Below, one piece after another: positions 14,684 through 20,013 of a stretch of DNA of 21,609 nucleotides. Below the pieces are notes generated by a model. It searched no databases and was not told the origin of the DNA. It saw only the letters and a list, made by a program, of their open reading frames with translations. The stretch spans positions 1-21,609 of IMG/VR virus record IMGVR_UViG_3300047551_002819. One strand, 5' to 3'. Each line of letters opens with the position of its first letter. Within the stretch, counting starts at the first letter, position 1. The DNA is from a virus. A program made the translations under genes and the position numbers.

Positions 14684-14849
14684 GAGCGAGCGCCTCCGAG
14701 TGTGTCTCAAAGGAGGGGCCCCAGGTGACGTAGGCGCCGTCAAAGCACCACGGTTGGAACGCTAGCCCCAGCCCGCGGTCGACGGGATGCACGCCGTAGC
14801 AGGGGTGGTTTTGACCCTTGTAGATCCCCTGCTCCGAGTGAATCACCAT
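14652..14849 (-). CDS. Small hypothetical protein (65 aa)
   Basis: The 65-residue protein starts at ATG 14849 ('MVIHSEQGIYKGQNHPCYGV'), within the final codons of the upstream gene (7-bp overlap). It is aromatic- and His-rich ('GLGLAFQPWCFDGAYVTWGP') and ends in a helix 'SEALAHARILAGHDV'. The mix of short strands and one helix suggests a compact fold, but no known domain is visible. It is one of the chained tiny genes of this arm. Confidence 0.55.
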   Translation of the reverse strand: MVIHSEQGIYKGQNHPCYGVHPVDRGLGLAFQPWCFDGAYVTWGPSFETHSEALAHARILAGHDV

Positions 14850-15001
14850 TCGCCCTCTAGGCCAAGCACTGCGATCTGGCAATCGGGATGCAGTTCGGTC
14901 GCCATCCAGTGGGCGTTGGTGGCCGTCACAGCCCAGGCCAGCCAGATCCAGCTGGTGCCGTCGGGACGGGTCAGGCGGATGCGGTAAAAGCCGGGGGTCA
15001 T
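14843..15001 (-). CDS. Small Trp-rich hypothetical protein (52 aa)
   Basis: ATG 15001 overlaps the stop of the 29-aa membrane gene before it (ATGA). The 52 residues begin 'MTPGFYRIRLTRPDGTSWIW' and read as a beta-hairpin followed by a helix 'TNAHWMATELHPDCQI' and a strand 'AVLGLEGEW'. Four Trp are present. No metal or catalytic motif is visible. The frame upstream of 15001 belongs to other genes. Function unknown. Confidence 0.58.
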   Translation of the reverse strand: MTPGFYRIRLTRPDGTSWIWLAWAVTATNAHWMATELHPDCQIAVLGLEGEW

Positions 15002-15087
15002 GGCAGGAGTTTCTTGCAGAGGCACAGGAAAAGGATGCAGACCAGCCAGTAGCCGGCTGCAAGCCAGAGGGCGGTGGTGAGGGTCAT
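14998..15087 (-). CDS. Micro-membrane protein (29 aa)
   Basis: A 29-codon gene with ATGA overlaps at both ends: its ATG (15087) with the upstream stop and its stop with the next ATG (15001). The product 'MTLTTALWLAAGYWLVCILF' plus 'LCLCKKLLP' is a single hydrophobic helix with three Cys and a basic end, so the N-terminus would probably lie outside and the Lys-Lys end in the cytoplasm. The double coupling is strong evidence that it is translated. Function unknown. Confidence 0.62.
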   Translation of the reverse strand: MTLTTALWLAAGYWLVCILFLCLCKKLLP

Positions 15088-15341
15088 TGGCTCCAGCGGG
15101 CGAGGACATTACGTGCAAACACAATCAGCGCCGCATTGGCAGGTGAGCACACCTCCTCGAGCTTGATCTTGTCCGGGTGGCAGGCGGCGGCCAGCCGGAT
15201 GTGGGTGACGAGGCCGCAGGCGATGGCTTCCTCGAAGAGCTGGGTGTCGGTTGGGAGCGTTGGCCGGTTGCGGCAGTCCTGAAGGTGCTGTTGGGCGGCG
15301 GCTTCGATGGCGGCGATTTGGTCCGAGGAGAGATCGTTCAC
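15084..15341 (-). CDS. Small hypothetical protein ending in an 'ARxVLARW' segment
   Basis: The start is a GTG at 15341 that overlaps the upstream stop (GTGA). The 85 residues are mostly helical ('LSSDQIAAIEAAAQQHLQDC', then 'TQLFEEAIACGLVTHIRLAA'). The C-terminus 'ANAALIVFARNVLARWSQ' resembles 'YARAVLARWGR' in the DUF551-like protein at 16308-16739, suggesting shared modules in this arm. No metal or catalytic motif is evident. It overlaps the 29-aa membrane gene by ATGA. Function unknown. Confidence 0.65.
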   Translation of the reverse strand: MNDLSSDQIAAIEAAAQQHLQDCRNRPTLPTDTQLFEEAIACGLVTHIRLAAACHPDKIKLEEVCSPANAALIVFARNVLARWSQ

Positions 15342-15490
15342 AACTGCACCTCTATGTCTACCCAGTAATGAGGAGGACTGAGCTCCAAGCGTTCCACCGT
15401 GAGGCCCGTGTCCCTGGTGAATTCGCGCAGCGCCAGACGAATCCGCTCGCGCAGTGCTGCCTTAGCGGCTTTGGCTTCTTCGATAGTCAT
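15338..15490 (-). CDS. Small hypothetical protein (50 aa)
   Basis: A 50-codon gene linked by ATGA to the gene before it (ATG 15490) and by GTGA to the gene after it. The product starts 'MTIEEAKAAKAALRERIRLA', a charged helix, then 'LTVERLELSPPHYWVDIEVQ', two strands. This helix-plus-hairpin layout looks folded but matches no family I can name. The double coupling supports that it is a real gene. Confidence 0.6.
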   Translation of the reverse strand: MTIEEAKAAKAALRERIRLALREFTRDTGLTVERLELSPPHYWVDIEVQL

Positions 15491-15849
15491 GCTTGTTGCT
15501 CGATTTTGCTTGCAGCCTGCTCAGCCCATCTCAGCAGATCGCCAACCCGAACGATCTGCTCGCCGGTGTCGGTCACACGCCAGTGGACTGAAGCGGTGTC
15601 TTTCAAGGCTTGGTTGATCACCTCGCGGATCAGATCAGCTTTCACTTTGAGGAAGAGCTGGTACTTAAGCTGATCCATGACAGAGGCCGGCTCCCTGTCA
15701 TCGGACACAGCCGGTCCATCTGATTCGGCAAGGGCGGCGCGAGCGATGTCCGTCCACTGCTGGAACACGACTTTGTAGCGGTGCGGCCAGTCGGCCTTCT
15801 CAAGGCAGTCGGTCAGCTCAACGCACAGTGCGCGAAAGTCGGTGGTCAC
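15487..15849 (-). CDS. Hypothetical protein with shared 'DFRxLCxEL' N-terminal module
   Basis: The GTG at 15849 overlaps the previous stop (GTGA) and gives 120 residues. Residues 1-42 ('TDFRALCVELTDCLEKADWP', then 'RYKVVF' and 'ARAALAES') closely match residues 1-40 of the protein at 16308-16739, at both protein and DNA level. The rest is different: a helical part 'QLKYQLFLKVKADLIREVIN' and an end 'VRVGDLLRWAEQAASKIEQQ'. The shared part is probably a helical interaction module duplicated in this phage and fused to different C-termini. No enzymatic motif. Function unknown. Confidence 0.68.
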   Translation of the reverse strand: MTTDFRALCVELTDCLEKADWPHRYKVVFQQWTDIARAALAESDGPAVSDDREPASVMDQLKYQLFLKVKADLIREVINQALKDTASVHWRVTDTGEQIVRVGDLLRWAEQAASKIEQQA

Positions 15850-16100
15850 TGCGCACCCTCCAGCTCGGCGGCAATGGCGAGGAGTTCGCGGCGGATGTCT
15901 TGCTGCTCGGCCTTGATGTTCCTTTCGCGGCAGTTACCAGGCCACCATTCTCGATCATCCACAGCTGGCACCACCTGATCCGCAGCAGCACGCAGGGCGG
16001 CGGCAGCGAGAGGGCGAGCACGGATTATTTCGCCTTGAAGCTGGATACAAGCAGCTAGGGCATCATCAACTGCGATTGCGGCAGGTGAGAGGTCAGTCAT
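15846..16100 (-). CDS. Small hypothetical helical protein (84 aa)
   Basis: Starts at ATG 16100, which overlaps the upstream stop (ATGA). The 84 residues are Ala-rich and helical ('AAIAVDDALAACIQLQGEII', 'PLAAAALRAAADQVVPAVDD') with a charged end 'EQQDIRRELLAIAAELEGAQ'. 'DREWWPGNCRERNIKA' in the middle holds one Cys and two Trp. A coiled-coil or helical bundle is likely. I do not recognise the family. Coupled to the next gene by GTGA. Confidence 0.62.
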   Translation of the reverse strand: MTDLSPAAIAVDDALAACIQLQGEIIRARPLAAAALRAAADQVVPAVDDREWWPGNCRERNIKAEQQDIRRELLAIAAELEGAQ

Positions 16101-16243
16101 TTGTGGGGTCCGAGGCAGATTACACGAGGTCCGATCACGACAATTACAGCGAGTTCAATCTTCAGAATGTCCCCGCCAAAGCCAATGCCAACAAAGAATG
16201 TTTTGTCAAACTCAGCTTTGCGGATAGAAAACCATCGCGTCAT
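16097..16243 (-). CDS. Small hypothetical protein (48 aa)
   Basis: A 48-codon gene with ATGA overlaps at both ends (ATG 16243 and stop at 16097-16099). The product begins 'MTRWFSIRKAEFDKTFFVGI' and continues 'GFGGDILKIELAVIVVIGPR'. It has a basic start and a moderately hydrophobic beta-rich second half, which may be a short membrane strand or a small barrel piece. The DNA is less GC-rich than neighbouring genes. Function unknown. Confidence 0.55.
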   Translation of the reverse strand: MTRWFSIRKAEFDKTFFVGIGFGGDILKIELAVIVVIGPRVICLGPHK

Positions 16244-16308
16244 CGCAGGCTACCTACGAATAAGCCGATGAGGAAGACAGCGATGAAAGCAATCACCATG
16301 GAAATCAT
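16240..16308 (-). CDS. Micro-membrane protein (22 aa)
   Basis: A 22-codon frame encoding one hydrophobic helix ('MISMVIAFIAVFLIGLFVGS' and LR). Its ATG shares one base with the upstream stop (TGATG) and its TGA overlaps the next ATG (ATGA). It is among the shortest genes proposed here; coupling at both ends and pure membrane character support it. Function unknown. Confidence 0.52.
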   Translation of the reverse strand: MISMVIAFIAVFLIGLFVGSLR

Positions 16309-16739
16309 CACGCAGCCTCCTGCTGCGGCACCGGCAACGCGTGGTGGGGGAGCCAGTAATGCCAGGCGTCATAGTGACGGCTGACACGGTGCCAGGCAGG
16401 ACAGTCCTCGCTGGCAACCCAGCAGCAGCCCTCCGCATCGCAGTCCTCCGGCCCTGGCAGGCGCTCAGCGACAGGCACCGGCTCGATGGCGGGGCGGCCC
16501 CAGCGGGCAAGGACGGCGCGGGCGTAGTTAAGGCACCACGCAGAGTCTTCTGGAACTCCGCCCATTTCGTCATACAGCTCCCATAGCTCCTCATCCGTCG
16601 GCCCCTGCGGCTCGGGCTGGGCCAAGGCGGCGCGGGCGTTGTCAAGGCAGATCCCAAAGACAGTCTTATACCGCAAGGGCCAGTTGGCTTTTTCCAAGCA
16701 GTCAACAAGCTCAGCGCAAAGTGTTCGGAAGTCAGCCAT
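16308..16739 (-). CDS. Hypothetical protein: 'DFRxLCxEL' module plus DUF551-like C-terminus
   Basis: I choose ATG 16739 (143 residues); the frame upstream lies in the preceding gene. Residues 1-40 ('MADFRTLCAELVDCLEKANW', 'RYKTVF') match the protein at 15487-15849. The C-terminal part has 'PVPVAERLPGPEDCDAEGCC' and 'WHYWLPHHALPVP', the two halves of a DUF551-like motif common in small phage proteins. I recall close relatives in picocyanobacterial phages. Between them lies 'NYARAVLARWGRPAIE', also echoed in another gene of this arm. No catalytic motif is known for DUF551. It overlaps its neighbours by 8 bp and 1 bp. Confidence 0.72.
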   Translation of the reverse strand: MADFRTLCAELVDCLEKANWPLRYKTVFGICLDNARAALAQPEPQGPTDEELWELYDEMGGVPEDSAWCLNYARAVLARWGRPAIEPVPVAERLPGPEDCDAEGCCWVASEDCPAWHRVSRHYDAWHYWLPHHALPVPQQEAA

Positions 16740-16944
16740 CGAGTTGCTCGGCTTCAATGTTTTGCTTCAAGATCCATGTCGTCAGCTCTGCTACTTCATC
16801 GTCAGTAACCAATCGCTCCAGTTCAAGCCGAACAATGCGATCGGGTTCAACAATTAAGCGAAGCCCAGTGACGCCCTTGCACTCAATGCCGAGAGCTACA
16901 AGTAGACCTCGGATTTCTTGACTGTGGCCTGTTAGATACTTCAT
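16732..16944 (-). CDS. Small hypothetical protein (70 aa)
   Basis: Starts at ATG 16944, overlapping the upstream stop (ATGA). The 70 residues contain 'GHSQEIRGLLVALGIECKGV' and 'GLRLIVEPDRIVRLELERLV', an alpha/beta arrangement, then an acidic helix 'DDEVAELTTWILKQNIEAEQ'. There are no Cys pairs or membrane segments. Codon use is less GC-rich than its neighbours. Function unknown. It overlaps the DUF551-like gene by 8 bp. Confidence 0.62.
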   Translation of the reverse strand: MKYLTGHSQEIRGLLVALGIECKGVTGLRLIVEPDRIVRLELERLVTDDEVAELTTWILKQNIEAEQLDG

Positions 16945-17285
16945 TCGGGCAGCGCCTCTAGGGCGCGGCGGATGGTGTCAAGGGAGTCCTTGGTGAGAAT
17001 TGTTTCCCCGGTCATGTACCGTCCCAGTGCAGCCAGCGCCTGCTCCTTCAAGCTCGGCGGCTTGGGGCGGCGGGCAGCGCGGAGGTATTCAATAGTCATG
17101 TGGTAATTAGTATTTTTCTTTAGCCACTCACAGCACGCCTCCAGCTCAGTGTCTGCGCCCCACTGGGCGGCACGGGTGGCAAAAGCCGCAGTCCACGAAG
17201 ACGCAGCTTCTCGGCTGATCGTGGCGTCTGCTTCCCACTGCTGCACCAGCTCCGGCGGTGGGGTGATCGGGTGTTGGTCAGTCAT
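16941..17285 (-). CDS. Conserved cyanophage-type hypothetical protein ('ITPPPELVQQW')
   Basis: Starts at ATG 17285 (114 residues), sharing one base with the upstream stop (TGATG). The N-terminus 'MTDQHPITPPPELVQQWEAD', the middle 'AAQWGADTELEACCEWLKK' and the segment 'LRAARRPKPPSLKEQALAAL' are ones I recall from many short proteins of Synechococcus/Cyanobium genomes and their phages. Function in that family is unknown to me. It is helical and soluble. It is the best single marker for a picocyanobacterial host in this arm. Coupled to the next gene by ATGA. Confidence 0.72.
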   Translation of the reverse strand: MTDQHPITPPPELVQQWEADATISREAASSWTAAFATRAAQWGADTELEACCEWLKKNTNYHMTIEYLRAARRPKPPSLKEQALAALGRYMTGETILTKDSLDTIRRALEALPE

Positions 17286-17509
17286 CACCACACCCCCTTC
17301 TGGCGCATCAGCCGCCGTGCCTGCTTGGCCAGCAGCTCCAGATCCTCGAGGTCAGCGCGGATCGGTCCGACATCCTCCTGTCGCAGCTCAAAGAACGCTC
17401 CGCCGGTTTCGTCGGCCATCCGGAGCTCGATCACACCCTCCGCATAGCAGGGGTTGTCGTTTTCGCGGTGAATAGCCACGGCCATGATCGTCGCAATCAC
17501 GTCACTCAT
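17285..17509 (-). CDS. Small hypothetical protein (74 aa)
   Basis: ATG 17509 gives 74 residues, with an 8-bp overlap into the AP2 gene upstream; the few codons before it belong to that gene. 'MSDVIATIMAVAIHRENDNP' is followed by 'GVIELRMADETGGAFFELRQ' (two strands) and a charged helix 'DLEDLELLAKQARRLMRQKG'. It looks like a compact alpha/beta protein without metal or catalytic residues that I can identify. Function unknown. Confidence 0.6.
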   Translation of the reverse strand: MSDVIATIMAVAIHRENDNPCYAEGVIELRMADETGGAFFELRQEDVGPIRADLEDLELLAKQARRLMRQKGVW

Positions 17510-17765
17510 CACTCGGCACCTCATTCAGCAGCGCGTACTCACCGATCACCGCCAGCGCTGCCTTGTTGTACGCAAGCGCAGCCTCGATCTCGGTTTCAAA
17601 CGCTCCGAGCATGTACTGCTTGCCCTTGTACCGGAATGCAGCGCGATACGGCTTCTTGGGATTTGTATTCTTCTGCACCCCGCGGTACTTGCTGAACTTC
17701 CCCTTCGGCAGCGGCCGGTTGGCCATCGACAGGTAGTAGTCCTTGTCGCTCATGAGGCGCTTCAC
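17502..17765 (-). CDS. AP2-domain protein without an HNH nuclease
   Basis: The GTG at 17765 overlaps the upstream stop (GTGA), giving 87 residues; ATG 17753 is an alternative four codons later. Residues ~28-80 are an AP2 DNA-binding domain: 'KFSKYRGVQKNTNPKKPYRA', then 'GKQYMLGAFETEIEAALAYN'. Unlike the protein at 7886-8386, there is no HNH part and no room for one. Stand-alone AP2 proteins may be site-specific DNA binders derived from homing endonucleases. Here it sits within an operon with two other putative regulators, so a transcription role is reasonable but unproved. Confidence 0.75.
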   Translation of the reverse strand: MKRLMSDKDYYLSMANRPLPKGKFSKYRGVQKNTNPKKPYRAAFRYKGKQYMLGAFETEIEAALAYNKAALAVIGEYALLNEVPSDE

Positions 17766-18151
17766 GACTGCACCTCCGGTGGCATCAGCATCTGACGGAT
17801 CCGGCTGGCGGTGAACGGCCCGCGGGCGATCAGCCCCCAGATCGTCTTCATCGCCACCACCGCCTCGTGGTCGGCCATGATCGAGCCGCATCCATCCAGC
17901 GCCTCGGCGACCACATCAAAAGTCTCCTTGTACAGCCGCGGATCAGGCTCCATCAGCGCATCGCGCCAGGCAGCCACCTCAGCCAGCGCCTGCAGACCGA
18001 AGTTCTTCAGCTTCATCAGGTCGTCGCTGCTGGCCAACATGATCTGCTCGGCCGTCAGATACCCACCGCGCAACAGTGAGTTAATGGTTCTGGTGCTCAT
18101 GTAGACCGTGGTCTCCGGTATCAGCCGGAAGTCGTCTTCAGTTGGGTGCAT
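17762..18151 (-). CDS. Protein with an RNA polymerase alpha-CTD-like domain
   Basis: A 129-residue protein starting at ATG 18151. Residues ~17-62 ('YMSTRTINSLLRGGYLTAEQ', then 'ASSDDLMKLKNFGLQALAEV') match the helix-hairpin-helix C-terminal domain of bacterial RNA polymerase alpha, where the bacterial pattern is 'LS.R..N.L...I.T...L....E.DL..I.NFG..SL.E'. That domain contacts UP-element DNA, activators and region 4 of sigma. The rest (63-129) is helical and not recognised. It could redirect host RNA polymerase or bind DNA on its own. The context (zinc/HTH and AP2 proteins nearby) fits an early regulatory role. It overlaps its neighbours by 14 bp and GTGA. Confidence 0.7.
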   Translation of the reverse strand: MHPTEDDFRLIPETTVYMSTRTINSLLRGGYLTAEQIMLASSDDLMKLKNFGLQALAEVAAWRDALMEPDPRLYKETFDVVAEALDGCGSIMADHEAVVAMKTIWGLIARGPFTASRIRQMLMPPEVQS

Positions 18152-18389
18152 TGATCGAGTTGAGGTGATCGATGAGTTCTTGACGGGTCGACCAGAGCGG
18201 CTTGCCGTCGATCTTGCGCTCCATCTCGGCGATGGCGCGGTGGATCCCTTTCAGGAACCAGAACCGGCTGATGGCTGCGACCTTTGGCGCCTGGCTCAGC
18301 AGCTGGTCCCAGATCTTGTCTGGGCAGCTGTCCCAGTCGACGTCATCGCGCACCACCATCCAGGGGGCCAGCGCGTCGTTCAACGTCAT
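18138..18389 (-). CDS. Small hypothetical protein (83 aa)
   Basis: I choose ATG 18389 (83 residues); the frame is open upstream but that region is coded by the preceding gene in another frame. The sequence 'MTLNDALAPWMVVRDDVDWD' leads into helical segments 'IWDQLLSQAPKVAAISRFWF' and 'AIAEMERKIDGKPLWSTRQE'. It overlaps the upstream gene by 47 bp and the alpha-CTD-like gene by 14 bp. No family recognised; function unknown. Confidence 0.62.
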   Translation of the reverse strand: MTLNDALAPWMVVRDDVDWDSCPDKIWDQLLSQAPKVAAISRFWFLKGIHRAIAEMERKIDGKPLWSTRQELIDHLNSINAPN

Positions 18390-18534
18390 CGCCCGGGTCG
18401 AGCCATTCGATGAGGCTCCACCAGGGGCCGTATTCGTCAAAAGCTTTTGCTTTGGCATCAGTAAAGCTCTCAGCGGTAACAAAGTCGAAGATGTTCGACT
18501 GTGGAATGGTGAAGTGGTAGTTGCGCAAGGTCAT
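18343..18534 (-). CDS. Small hypothetical protein (63 aa)
   Basis: Starts at ATG 18534, overlapping the upstream stop by ATGA. The 63 residues begin 'MTLRNYHFTIPQSNIFDFVT' with a helix 'TDAKAKAFDEYGPWWSLIEW' and an acidic, then basic tail. The first 40 residues look well folded (strand, helix, aromatic patch), while the last part lies in the 47-bp overlap with the next gene. No family recognised. Confidence 0.58.
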   Translation of the reverse strand: MTLRNYHFTIPQSNIFDFVTAESFTDAKAKAFDEYGPWWSLIEWLDPGDDVERRAGPLDGGAR

Positions 18535-18650
18535 TCGCAGATCGGCAGCTGACCTGCCGGAGTAGCAGCGGTCTGGCAGCGCACGGCGTGCTCATGCACG
18601 ATCGCGGCGATGGTCAGGACAGGGATGATGAAGATGAGAATGCGCTTCAT
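18531..18650 (-). CDS. Short protein with N-terminal membrane or signal segment (39 aa)
   Basis: A 39-codon gene from ATG 18650. 'MKRILIFIIPVLTIAAIVHE' is a basic start followed by a hydrophobic core, as in a signal anchor. The remaining 20 residues are polar with two Cys. Its stop overlaps the next ATG (ATGA). There is no strong ribosome site; an 18-bp gap separates it from the upstream regulator gene, one of the few gaps in this arm. It may be an inner-membrane or exported micropeptide. Confidence 0.5.
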   Translation of the reverse strand: MKRILIFIIPVLTIAAIVHEHAVRCQTAATPAGQLPICE

Positions 18651-18668
18651 GGGTGTCTGGGTGACGGG

Positions 18669-19166
18669 TCAATCTTGGCTGCCGGCGCTGGGTGACGCAG
18701 CCGGCTTGTCGCAACTCGTTACATAGGCGTTGCATTCCCTGGCGAACGCCGGCCCGAGCTCCTCAAAATCTGGAAACTGCATCAGGCAGCCATCCTCGAG
18801 GTCGAAAAACGAGCAGCTGCTGCACAGCCGCCCAGCCTGCGATCGATCGATTTCAGCGGCCACCGTCGCGTGGATCAACCCTGCCCGCACCTGGCGCACC
18901 GCCTCCCGGCTCACACCAAAGCGCTCGGCCATGATCCTGTCCGATACCGTGCGTGGCGTCGCGAGAATCTCCAGCACGTCCTCGTCCGACAGCTTGCGGC
19001 GCTGCGCATAGACGCGGCCCTCCATCCAGCGGTGGCCGCAGTCCTTGCACAAGCGAACCTTGTACCTGGTGCCGTCATAATTCAGACCAGTGGAAACAAT
19101 CCTGTTGTTTTGATGGCCACAGACACCGCTGCCTACGGTGGACAAGTCCTCTTCCCGTTGATCCAT
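18669..19166 (-). CDS. Putative regulator: zinc ribbon, helix-turn-helix and Cys4 module
   Basis: I place the start at ATG 19166 (165 residues); the codons further upstream run into the + strand gene. Three parts are seen. Residues ~14-50 have Cys16, His18, Cys40 and Cys43 ('CGHQ...RLCKDCGHRW'), like an NrdR-type zinc ribbon. Residues ~58-95 contain a helix-turn-helix ('SDRIMAERFGVSREAVRQVR') of the kind that binds DNA. Residues 115-145 carry C-x2-C-x8-C-x17-C with 'GPAFAREC', the same module as in the protein at 13555-13893. A phage transcription regulator is likely. It sits head-to-head with the + strand gene at 19195, 28 bp apart, so a shared control region is possible. Confidence 0.7.
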   Translation of the reverse strand: MDQREEDLSTVGSGVCGHQNNRIVSTGLNYDGTRYKVRLCKDCGHRWMEGRVYAQRRKLSDEDVLEILATPRTVSDRIMAERFGVSREAVRQVRAGLIHATVAAEIDRSQAGRLCSSCSFFDLEDGCLMQFPDFEELGPAFARECNAYVTSCDKPAASPSAGSQD

Positions 19167-19194
19167 GGAATTCGGTCGATGGTTGCAGGCTGAA

Positions 19195-19368
19195 ATGACG
19201 GCTGAAGACAAGTGGCAAGTGGAAATCACTGCCCGCAAAGAGGATCCACGCACAGCGATGCTCTACCGGCTGTGCTGCCAGCAGCAGTTTCAGCTCCAGC
19301 AGGCGGTCAACGAGATCGCCCGGCTAGAGCTCCTGCTGATGGACTACCCCCGTCGATCCCAGAGCTGA
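19195..19368 (+). CDS. Small coiled-coil protein, lone + strand gene in the - strand arm
   Basis: A 57-residue frame from ATG 19195 ('MTAEDKWQVEITARKEDPRT', then 'LYRLCCQQQFQLQQAVNEIA' and 'RLELLLMDYPRR'), a single amphipathic helix with a Gln-rich heptad pattern. The frame fills the only large gap on the - strand of this arm (19167-19343), which supports it over a shadow. It points away from the regulator gene at 18669-19166 and its last 25 bp overlap the convergent gene at 19344-19667. The ribosome site is weak. A small antirepressor-like role would suit this location, but there is no direct evidence. Confidence 0.55.
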   Translation: MTAEDKWQVEITARKEDPRTAMLYRLCCQQQFQLQQAVNEIARLELLLMDYPRRSQS

Positions 19369-19667
19369 ATCGCCTGCTCGTAGGTCGGCGCCTCGATGTG
19401 GCGGCTGTGGATCATGCCATCGTCGCAGGGCATCTCGACCACCCAGATGGGCAGCTCTGAGCGCCACAGCCGCATCAGCTCGTTCACTTCATCCACCAAC
19501 GTGCCGGCCCGCTCGTAGCTCCAGCCGCGCCGTGCCACGTTGAACTGCGCTGCGGTCTCGATCCGGTCAGCCCAGCGGATCAGTGTCACCACATCCGGTG
19601 GGTGAACTGGGCTCATCTGCTCGCGGTAGATCTCAAGCAGCCTGCTCTCGGGATAAGAAGGAGTCAT
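19344..19667 (-). CDS. Hypothetical protein (107 aa)
   Basis: Starts at ATG 19667 with AGAAGGAGT close upstream on the coding strand's complement region reading poorly as a ribosome site; coupling to the preceding gene (ATGA) is the better support. The 107 residues are helical at first ('SRLLEIYREQMSPVHPPDVV', 'FNVARRGWSYERAGTLVDEV') and end in an alpha/beta piece 'LPIWVVEMPCDDGMIHSRHI'. The last part may be a small beta domain. It converges on the + strand gene with a 25-bp overlap. No family recognised. Confidence 0.65.
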   Translation of the reverse strand: MTPSYPESRLLEIYREQMSPVHPPDVVTLIRWADRIETAAQFNVARRGWSYERAGTLVDEVNELMRLWRSELPIWVVEMPCDDGMIHSRHIEAPTYEQAIQLWDRRG

Positions 19668-19870
19668 CGCTTCCTCAGGTAGTACTGCCAGTCCTTCTTC
19701 AGCCCGCCGAAGTCGTTCAGATCAGCGACGGGACCCTTGGTGCCGCACACGTCACAGGTGCGCAGCTTGAAGGTGGCAATGTGGGTAACAGGACCGACGA
19801 AGCGGTCATCGATGTAAAAGCCGCCCAGCATGCGACCGCACTTGTGGCAGAGCTTCTTGGGTGAGTTCAT
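19664..19870 (-). CDS. Small zinc-ribbon protein (68 aa)
   Basis: ATG 19870 overlaps the upstream stop (ATGA) and is the most likely start (68 residues). Two CxxC pairs, Cys8/Cys11 ('KKLCHKCGRML') and Cys39/Cys42 ('LRTCDVCGTKG'), are 27 residues apart and form a standard four-Cys zinc ribbon. The end is basic and aromatic ('GLKKDWQYYLRKR'). Such small ribbons bind nucleic acid or proteins in phages. Coupled to the next gene by ATGA. Function unknown. Confidence 0.72.
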   Translation of the reverse strand: MNSPKKLCHKCGRMLGGFYIDDRFVGPVTHIATFKLRTCDVCGTKGPVADLNDFGGLKKDWQYYLRKR

Positions 19871-20013
19871 TGCTTGGCTTGGTTGTACCCCCACTCTGCA
19901 GCGGAGAACGCGATGTGGAACGGCATGGCCTCGGCGTCGATCACGCCCTCTTGGATCATGTCAAGCGCGTCTTCGATCCAATGCTCGATCAGTTCAATCG
20001 GTGGTTCGATCAT
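19867..20013 (-). CDS. Small acidic hypothetical protein (48 aa)
   Basis: A 48-codon gene with ATGA overlaps at both ends (ATG 20013, stop 19867-19869). The product is helical and acidic: 'MIEPPIELIEHWIEDALDMI', then 'GVIDAEAMPFHIAFSAAEWG'. No metal or membrane features. The double coupling and a regular helical pattern support the gene. Function unknown. Confidence 0.62.
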   Translation of the reverse strand: MIEPPIELIEHWIEDALDMIQEGVIDAEAMPFHIAFSAAEWGYNQAKQ

